Below are positions 21,078 to 28,915 of a DNA stretch of 64,000 nt, piece by piece (positions within the stretch are counted from its first letter, which is position 1; each line of letters begins with the position of its first letter). The notes under the pieces were generated by a model that did no database searches, was not told where the DNA came from, and worked only from the letters and a program-made list of their open reading frames with translations. The position numbers and the translations under genes were made by a program. The stretch is from assembly GCF_037126465.1 (NCBI RefSeq), contig NC_088208.1, forward strand, positions 39,470,685 through 39,534,684. Reading direction: 5' to 3'. The DNA comes from Ornithodoros turicata (Eukaryota > Arthropoda > Arachnida > Ixodida > Argasidae).

Positions 21078-21209
21078 ACATAGTGCACGAACGCTATAGG
21101 AACACGGACGGACGACACAGACGCAGCGTTCAACTTCAACTGACGTTTGTTGAAGTTGAACGCTGTGCTTCTGTCGTTCGTCCGTGTTCCTGTCGCGTTC
21201 GTCCACTAT
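21078..21209. mobile_element. Palindromic MITE, family 4
   Basis: TAGTGCACGAACGC...GAACACGGACGGACG on the left and its inverted copy on the right meet around AACTTCAACTGACGTTTGTTG. Copy 2 retains only the right half (28497-28580), so the left arm was lost there. Confidence 0.82.
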
Positions 21210-21394
21210 GTCACAAGCAACTGTATGATTCCAATGTAGAACAAGTATCAGTATTTTCTGGTATGTCTTCAACTTCGTGGTGTCATAGGCACACAGTGAA
21301 GAGGCCTTGTATTTCATACACTTCAGCGTTCTCGGCACAAAACAGCCTGTTAACGTTCGTATGGCGAACCGGTCTTGTGATTTCGATCGTCATG

Positions 21395-21400
21395 TTTATT
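21395..21400 (-). terminator. Poly(A) signal of the 21.5-23.9 kb lipocalin gene
   Basis: AATAAA on the minus strand about 122 nt past the stop codon. It is conserved at 28781-28786 after the duplicate gene. Confidence 0.6.
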
Positions 21401-21521
21401 TTTCGATAACATAGTACCGGTACATTCATATTGTAAGTTGCAAGTCGTAAACATTTTAAGCGCGCACTGCCGGCATGCTCGGATCCTTTTGTTGTTGAAT
21501 AACCACAGGTATAATCAACTT

Positions 21522-23854
21522 TTACTGTTTGCATTTTTGGGCATCGTACTCCACGTAGTCCTTCTTTCCGCATAGCAGGTCGTAGACGAAACGGCAGCAA
21601 TTTCCCACTTTGGGCTTCTTCCCAATGGCCCATAATTCGCAAGCAAGCCGATTTTCTGCAACAGAATCATCAAGTGAGCTATGCGGCAGATGTGTACAAA
21701 TACTTGTCGTCTTTCTTTCTTTTTTCAAACACTCTAGCTATGCATGGTCCCCATCATGGTGAAGCCTTTTGTTCATGTTGTTGTTTCTGGCCGGCATCAG
21801 ACCCATATCATCATCCTCTCTTGTGTGTGTGTGTGTGTGTTCGTGTGTGTTGTTGTTGTTGTTGTTGTTGAGGACGTTTCCATCTTATTTTTTTCCTTCA
21901 TCTGTATAATACGGCATTTGATCTGTTCCTCCAGGAATGTACCTACCTCTCTCATGGTGAGGTACCCTCAGGATTCCACATGACTTGTAGTCTGAAAACA
22001 CCATTGGGTACTGGTAGCCAGGAGAGCCTGCAAGTGTCCGAAATTTTCTGCTAATGCGACGTGGTCTCTTTGCTTCATTAAAATTGACATTTTGATGAGC
22101 TGCAGCTTCTACGAGAAATCATGTTATCCGGGACAATGCAAATGACACCAACTGACAAGGACGGGGTGCACTGCTAGGCTTCCGGGTAAGCGGAGTAGAA
22201 TGACCGGCTCTGGAAAACTGTTGCCAGTACTGCCAGACACAGAGAGTGAATTCCAGAATAATCGAATTATGAAAAGCAAATGGTAGCAAGTTTGTATCAA
22301 GTAGCGCCTAGCGGATTGAGAGTTTTCCGGTTAACTGGGTAAAAGCGGGACATGACTGTGTGCATTTTTGCAAGCTTGGAAAAACGAGCACGTACGTTCG
22401 CTGAAAGATGCGACGAGGACATTGCTGTCCTCGTATTCGGTTGTGTGATTTTTCCTCAAGAACCAATGAAACATCGTCCTGGAAGATTATTGTAGAACTT
22501 CAATCAAGGACACCGAGATACAAAGAAGGACGTGACACTTACTTGCCATTGTTCGTCACTTTCATTGTAACTTTGTCGCTGCCAATGCTTAGCGGTTTTG
22601 CCACCACGCACTTTTCATCGTCATGGTACATGCCCTTACCCTTGTAAGAACGCTTGTAAAGGTGCATCTTCTTATTGAGTCTAATAAACTACAAAACAAG
22701 TAAACATGTAAAAGTAATGTGTTTTGCTAATGAGAATATGGTCTCGAAGTCTTATGTCCAGTGCAACGACAGTCAAAGTGCCAGAGCATGAAATATTGGT
22801 GTTGTTGAACGTTATTTATTATTATCATTATTATTATTTAGTGACACTGCCGTCCGATATTTCCGGGCCAGGGCAGGACTAACCGCGCACATAAAGAGAC
22901 GTTGATGAGATGACGTTGGGCGCTTCCCCAGTGCCAATTGTAGAGGATGAAAGCTGATGATGGAGATGGCAGTTCAAGTGATCAAAGCATTGCGGAGAGT
23001 CCAGGTGATGACAAAATCTCCCAAAAGAGACGGAGGCATTGATGCATATTAGCGGGACTCGGCCAGCGACCCAGCGCCTTGCCGAGGGTTAAAGCGCGGT
23101 GGTGAGTAGATGGTGCATAGGTCACTGCGCACATTGCATGTTGCACAAAGCTCCGACAGCTCACTGCCAATGCGCTGCGTGATTAAATTTGCATTTCCAA
23201 ACATGAAAAACGGGTGTACAGAATTGGTTTTCAAGAAGGACTATAATCATTCGAATCCTTCGGGAAATTTTTGAGAGCAAAATAGAAAAGGTTATAGCAT
23301 GATAGTTCAATTTGCTCACGCATTGTGCAAGGACGACAGAGAAATTAAACAAAAATTTTCCTGGAGCGAAACACACACAGCAGTTCGTCATGTTTCTGGA
23401 TCGTCAATTCGAGCGCTTAACTTTTAATCGAAGTGTTAAGTGCTGCATAATGTAAAACCCCGAGACTAGAGAACACGAAGGGACAGCGAAGTCTCAATCC
23501 TAGTCCCTATAGTCTCGGGGTTTTACATTATGCATCATCTTCACCAGCTCGCTTGCTATAGCCATTTTTTCAGTGTTAAGTGCATCTTGATGGCAAAAAA
23601 AAAAATGGTAGGAAGCTAGAATCTAGCTAGGACCTGTGAGCTAGCCCACTTCGAAAACGTATGTGACTCACCCTCCATGCATCCTGGTACTTCCCGAGCT
23701 CCGGCCGCGTTTCGAAGTGCTTCGTTGGATATGCTACCGGTTGGTGAACACGAGACCGGCCCGTCTGGGCAGGGCGAGGTTGTTTTGCATCGGCAACGAA
23801 TGCAAACGCTGCTGTCAGTATCAGAAGTCGTAGCATCCTCCTGCAGTGCCCCAT
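21522..23854 (-). CDS. Tick lipocalin, complete (5 exons, ~208 aa), duplicate pair member 1
   Basis: Predicted secreted tick lipocalin. Minus-strand exons: 23672-23854, 22543-22688, 22396-22478 (83 nt), 21947-22027 (81 nt) and 21522-21655. Splice sites are GT-AG and phases are 0, 2, 1, 1. The signal peptide (MLRLLILTAAFAFVADA, or six residues longer from the upstream ATG) is followed by a variable stretch and KYQDAWR. Exon 2 holds MHLYKRSYKG and EKCVV. Exon 4 holds PMVFSDYKSCGILRVP. Exon 5 holds ACELW, NCC and LLCG. Exon 4 may extend upstream to 22108 without breaking the frame. A TATATATTA box at 23893-23901 is about 40 nt before the ATG. CG replaces the CD of the amine-binding motif. The paralogue at 28916-31879 has the same layout. 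Confidence 0.88.
21822..21871. repeat. (GT)n/(TTG)n microsatellite
   Basis: Simple repeat in intron 4 of the lipocalin gene. Absent at the corresponding place in copy 2. Confidence 0.85.
22860..23260 (-). mobile_element. LINE 3' end, decayed, duplicated with the gene
   Basis: A minus-strand frame reads FMFGNANLI and LCATCNVRSDL, corresponding to FMFGNANLI and LCATCNVRTDM in the better-preserved copy at 30514-30900. It sits in intron 1 of both duplicate lipocalin genes, so it inserted before the duplication. Confidence 0.78.
23444..23572 (+). mobile_element. Hairpin-tail element 3 (11-bp target duplication)
   Basis: Arms 23444-23468 and 23510-23534 pair perfectly over 25 bp. A 38-nt tail (23535-23572) contains TTCACCAGCTCGCTTGC and ends in a T run. 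GTGTTAAGTGC flanks it at 23433-23443 and 23573-23583. Copy 2 of the segmental duplication has a single GTGTTAAGTGC with no insert, so the target site and its duplication are directly visible. Confidence 0.88.
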
Positions 23855-23892
23855 CTCAAAGCGAATGTTTCATACTCCACCCGTTCTGTGTT

Positions 23893-23901
23893 TAATATAT
23901 A
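23893..23901 (-). promoter_or_regulatory. TATA box of lipocalin gene (pair member 1)
   Basis: TATATATTA on the minus strand about 40 nt upstream of the start codon. It is conserved in position with TATATAAA at 31916-31923 in the duplicate. Confidence 0.65.
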
Positions 23902-25655
23902 AGTACCTGGATAGTTGTCGCCTTTCTTAATTCCCTTTATTCCATTTCTATATGTGCGCTGACTATTAGATAACTGTTATTCGTGTTTCGTAATTGTCGT
24001 GCCGAAACACAAAACCTTGGCAGGTATTACCGAGGTATCGTATGACTGGTGCCAGCTGCGCTCTGATATTGGTAATGATTGCGGGATTATTATTATTATT
24101 ATAAAAATATCGAAAGACAGATGAAGCCGCACAAGAGAACATTCATTATCCCTGACACACAATGAATGTCGTAGGCAGTTTCTTCTGTTCAAAGGAATTA
24201 ATAAAATCAATACACAAACAACATGGACGACCTTCCAGCGAAACAGTGCTGTTCTCAGGAAAAGCATTATCTTATGAAAGCGTTGCTCAGATGCAATTGC
24301 ACTGTAATTATTGCCAAATTGACTGTAAAACGTTGAGAAAATTAAAGTGTATTATTGCCTTTATGTGTCTATATTGTAGCAGACTTTGGAGCAGCCAAAC
24401 CAGAATGATTACATTTTACCGCGTTCCTGCTCGTTTTTAATCGCTTTTTCACAGTCATTTTGTCAAAGTATAACAGTGTCTTGATAAGTACTTGCTCTGC
24501 TGTTTTGCATCGCCTATAAGATGGTCATCAAAGGAGATTTCTTTTCCGCTTTTCCTCCTGCTTTGTATTCGTATCTCCCCCTGGTTGAGATGCTGATAAG
24601 GGTAGCGCAAAGAATCGTGGGGTATCAGTCGCGATGTTATCTCGCACTGCCCCGTAGGACAACATGTTTGCCCCTGGTTCTCGGCTGGTGTGATTCTCGC
24701 CATGTGCGGCATCAAGGACATATTTTAGCGGATTCAGGCTTGTTAGCGTCTCTAGGTTTCGAGCCGTTCCAATCCACTGGGCAACGCTTGCTGACTGTCG
24801 TGCACTTGTAGATTGAAGAAGCCTCGCACTCTGGGATACAAGCTATTCCATCAGATCAGGTTCCGCGGGTCTTCGGCCTTATAAACCACGTCAGAGCATT
24901 AAGTCATCTATCCGACTTCGTGCATTACAGTGGTTTTCATCCTGTCACAATCAACGTGTCGCCTCCAGCGTGTCGCCCCTTTCAAGGCATGCCACATGAA
25001 TTGCGTACGTTTTCTGGAGGACGTGGACCATAGCCTCGCGCATTTCTATCCCTATGGAGCCAGTGGACGTGATGTGATTTTGACCTCACTAGATATTGTT
25101 CATTGTGTACGAAGATCACGTGAGCGAGAGGTTCAGGCGCCGCAAGCTTAAGTGCCAGGAATCCGTACTGCTGGACTTAGATACTTGCTATGGCACACTG
25201 CTACGGTGAAGACAATAATGGTGCAGGTAAGCCAGATATCGGTTTGGTCTTGCCCATAAGCCCCACCGGCCATCTATACTATGTTTTGCCGCACAGGGTC
25301 AACTACACGAGGGATGAGGAATTACCTCCGAGCGCTTAAAGCTCAGAAGAGCTAAAATCTGTGAAGTTTGCCATCACTTATTAGCATTATGTTTTCTTCA
25401 TTGCAATGTGCATTGTCCGATATTACCTGATTATACTTGCCTTCTTAGATTTTGTACACTGTACACTGTGTGCTCAAAGTGTGCTGTGCACAAACTTCTC
25501 TCTGTAAGGCACGTGCGTGATCATGAATCGATATATCTGGCGAGAATGCCCACAACGTTACGAGTATCTATGTGTGTATGTCACTTACAGTTTCTGAGAC
25601 CTTTCACTGCCTAAGTTGCACTAATATAACGCAGAGAAACGCGCACCTTTTATAC

Positions 25656-25813
25656 CCGTTTGCGGCCCCTTTAAAGTAAGTGAAACCGACTGTAACCACA
25701 TCAGACTCAATGGTTTGCGTTGTTGCTTTCACGCAGGCGTGCTTGTCACCGTAGACCTTATCACCTTCGTAGGAGCGTTGATAGAGATGCATCGTTCTGT
25801 TCAGTGTAATGAA
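25656..25813 (-). pseudogene. Orphan lipocalin exon 2 (relic)
   Basis: A 158-nt intact exon (acceptor CAG, donor GTATAA, phase 0 to 2) encoding TMHLYQRSYEGDKVYG and a lipocalin-type ACVKA cysteine. It is nearly identical to exon 2 at 33573-33730. Its exon 1 is missing because the homology to copy 2 stops at about 26655, before the exon 1 counterpart. A degenerate exon 3-like frame lies near 24655-24770. No exon 4 or 5 follows before the next gene. It is probably non-functional. Confidence 0.78.
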
Positions 25814-26745
25814 CTGTAACTGAAACATTTGGGACATAGTTACATATTTGTCTGCGATGTCTATGGGCTTGAGACACAAAAGCTTCCGTGGCGCCAGACA
25901 GCGGCGACAAGATGAACCGGATGAAGGCAAAGCGAGGATAATGTAAGATAAATAGAGGAGGATCTCTCGACCAATCACGGAGCGAAAATACGATGAAACA
26001 GACTACAACTACCTTAAGTGCCCAATAAGATGAGTTGAGTTGATAAGAAAAGAAAAATATGGAAAAATATGCACTCATTACGAGAGCCGGCTACCCCAGA
26101 TCACTTAGGAGAACAAAAATCGAAAACTAAACAAAGGAAAGGAAAAGAAAAAAAAGAAAAACTACAATAAAACCAATGAGTCGCAAAGACACTTGGTCAG
26201 TCACTCACACACACTGTTCACATACACTGTCATACACACTTCACTGTCACTCACACTGTGTTCACCAACTTGGAGACAAATCGCACGAATGCCTGCATGG
26301 CGTGGAGGTGTGATGGTCGTGTGTCCAAGGGCCCAGGACCTTAACAACATCAAATGGTCTGCCATCCAGCCCAATGTCCCAAAACAATGCATGCCTTTTT
26401 AAAGGATAGGAGAGCTTGGTTACCAAGCTGAGTCAGAAGTGATTACTGATGGCAAGGTTAAAATTCATAATATATATTAGGTCTCAGTCCTCCTGGTTTG
26501 GTTAGGTAATCCTTCAGGTCTCAACTGACGCGGCTCCGTAGGCGCAGGATCTGCTCGTTGGTTGCCAATGCCACGCTCTCGCAGGTGGCAGGGCTAACTC
26601 TCCCAAAACCTGCTCTGACTGTGCCTGATGCTTCCCCCTCAATTTTTCGGCACACTTCGCTACCAGTCATCCTATGCTCAAAATATTACAATATTATTAA
26701 GTTTTGTGAACATACGAGAGCCTAAGATGCAAACAACGTTCAAAC

Positions 26746-26901
26746 AACTCTTAAAAAAAGGGTGTGATTTAGCTCCTTTCCTTGCCGCATATTTCACTCC
26801 CTTTTTGGAGAGCACAGTTACTCTCAAAAATGAGTCTCCTCACTCCCTTCAGACTCTTCAGGGAGTAATATTACTCTCCAGTAGGGAGTTAAAGGGTGAC
26901 G
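26746..26901. mobile_element. Truncated ACTCTTAAAAAAAGG palindromic MITE
   Basis: Left part of the element found complete at 38048-38307. It is cut off at GTTAAAGGG, where the Ty3/gypsy fragment begins. Confidence 0.8.
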
Positions 26902-27606
26902 TAGTAGCTTGCGTGCTCTTGGGTATTCGTGCCGCCCTTAAGCCGGACCTCGGATGCAGCCACGCCGACCTCGTCTACGCCTGTTCACTCCGCCTCCCTG
27001 CAGAGTTCTTTTGCCCGTCGAAACCCGACATCTCACCTTTGGCCCTCCTTCAGCGCCTTCATCGCTCTTTCAGCATTGTGCGAGCAACCCCGTCGAGAGC
27101 TGCATCCCACCATAGCCCCAACATTCCCCAAGACCTGCCTACGGCAACCCACGTGTTCCTGCGGACAGACTCGGTGCGCAAGTCCCTCTCTCCGCCTTAC
27201 TCCGGGCCGCATCCTGTCCTCGCCAGGAACGACAAAACGTACCGCATTTCGGTAAACGGGTAAGAGGATACCGTCTCAGTCGACCGGCTAAAACCGGCGT
27301 ATCTCGAAAACCCCGCCTCCTTTGCGCCCGGTTCCTCGTCGTCCGTCGCTCCCAACAGTCGCTCCTCTGCACCCGGCCGCGCTAAGCACGTCTCATGGCC
27401 GGACAGCCTGGGCTGTCTCCAGCGGGAGGGCCCTGTAGCAGACGACACAGATGGGCGTGCGCCGTGCGCAGGCACATCGAGTTTTGCACGCCCCTCGTGT
27501 TACGCGCCGGCCTTTGGCCATTCTACTCGGCCACCCTGATCCAGTTCAGCTGGCACCCAGCCGGCAATAAAGAACCTTCTGTTGCAGTCCTTTCTCCGAC
27601 TCAACA
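26902..27606 (+). mobile_element. Ty3/gypsy LTR retrotransposon 3' fragment with one LTR
   Basis: The plus-strand frame encodes the integrase C-terminal region: DLVYACSLRLPAEFF, then THVFLRTDSVRKSLSPPY and GPHPVLARNDKTYRI. An in-frame TAA at 27261-27263 interrupts it before SVDRLKPAYLENP. GCGGGAGGG is a likely polypurine tract before an LTR of about 173 bp (27434-27606, TG...CA, with CAATAAAG inside). Gag, protease and RT are absent. It occupies the place where copy 1 lost sequence equivalent to 38200-40140. Confidence 0.82.
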
Positions 27607-27767
27607 CTCTCTTACCCAAGTAATTTAAAATTCTGAAGGACTACCCGCTTGGCTGGCAGAGACATCCTGTCGTGGCCTCAATGCTTTTGTGATAAAGAAC
27701 AGGCTGTAACACTGTACATGTCCCTACTAATATTCCAGAAAGTGTGAATATCACAAAGGCTACTCAC

Positions 27768-27806
27768 TTGTCTGGGCTCCCGGGACCCTTAGAATGACGC
27801 ACGTTT
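27768..27806 (-). pseudogene. Lipocalin exon 4 fragment at the duplication junction
   Basis: The last 39 nt of a lipocalin exon 4, with its GTGAGT donor still present (27762-27767), match 40297-40335. Homology then jumps to the start of the duplicated block. There is no upstream exon, so it cannot function. Confidence 0.85.
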
Positions 27807-28915
27807 CCCGCGGCATCCCTTTTCCGAAGGCCGTGCTCTGATTGGTGGTGTAGGGAATGACGTTTTCGCTTTTTTCCAGAGAGGAAATTCCATCATACTC
27901 TCAGCGTGCGGCGTCTGCTCTTGTCACGCATTCCGTCGAATAACAGTCAAACTAAGCCACTATTTCACATGGGATTTTTGATACCATGATCAGTGTTGCA
28001 CGAGCAATACAATTACACAGTAGTTTCTAAATCGACTGAAACGGATGCGACAATCCCTCCGTTGACAGTACAGTACGCCTGTATCGTCGCCTTAACTGCG
28101 TTCAGGAAGACAGTCACTCGCTCTTGACACATTCTCGTTCGCATTCAGACGCAGACCAACAAAGCGCTCGGGCGTTGATGAGGCTTACATGTTGTGCTTC
28201 TACTAATTCTGATTTGCCTTACCTACGTAACTTCTCAATGGATAGGAGAGTTTAATAGCAAAGACGAGTTGTATCGACATCACGGTCATGCTAAAATACA
28301 GAATTATAGCTTATAACATAGAAAAGTGGAAAGTCCTGCAATCCGGCAAAACCAGATTGAACCAGAAGATTAAGGTCTAGCTCCGCTGATATTCGAAATA
28401 CCAGCGGCTTCCGACCTAAGGCGGGTTCGACGGAATTCAGACTAGGTCTTTAAAATAATTGAAATTTGGAGTAGATTTACACGTAAGGTGGGTCAGCCTA
28501 TTCAACTTCAACTGACGTTTGTTCAAGTTGAACGCTGTGTCTGTGTCATTCGTTCGTGTTCCTATCGCGTTCGTGCACTATGTCACAAGCAACTGTATAT
28601 GATTCGAATGTATAGAACATGTATCCAGTCTTTATTTATTTATTTATTTTTTGTATATCTTCAACTTCGTGGTTGCACACAATGAAGAGGCCTTGTATTT
28701 CACACACTTCAGCTTTCTCGTCACGAAGCGCCTTGTCAACGTTCGTATGGCCAACTCGTCTTGTGATTTCGATCGTTATGTTTATTTTTCGATAACATAG
28801 TACCGGTACATTCATGTTCAGTTGATGATGTCATGTTGTAAGTTAGAAGTCGTAAACATTATAAGCTCATGCTCGGCTCCTTTTATTGTTCAATAACCAC
28901 AGCTATAACCAACTT

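Larger units (their letters stand above)
18598..27806. repeat. Tandem segmental duplication, copy 1
   Basis: Sequence from GCGGCATCCCTTTT at 18598 onward is alignable with 27810 onward. It covers the non-coding block 18600-19330, the 21.5-23.9 kb lipocalin gene and the exon-2 relic at 25.7 kb, and ends in a truncated copy of 40141-40335. Copy 1 has lost the counterparts of about 35480-37968 and 38200-40140. Identity cannot be computed here, but long stretches match with scattered substitutions and indels. Confidence 0.88.

Noticed and set aside
21078..21209. The palindrome as a microRNA precursor
   Set aside because: Far longer than a pre-miRNA and a half-copy exists in the segmental duplicate. 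It behaves like a MITE.
26628..27263. A 211-codon plus-strand ORF as a host gene
   Set aside because: It joins a MITE fragment to the integrase C-terminal region of a Ty3/gypsy element.
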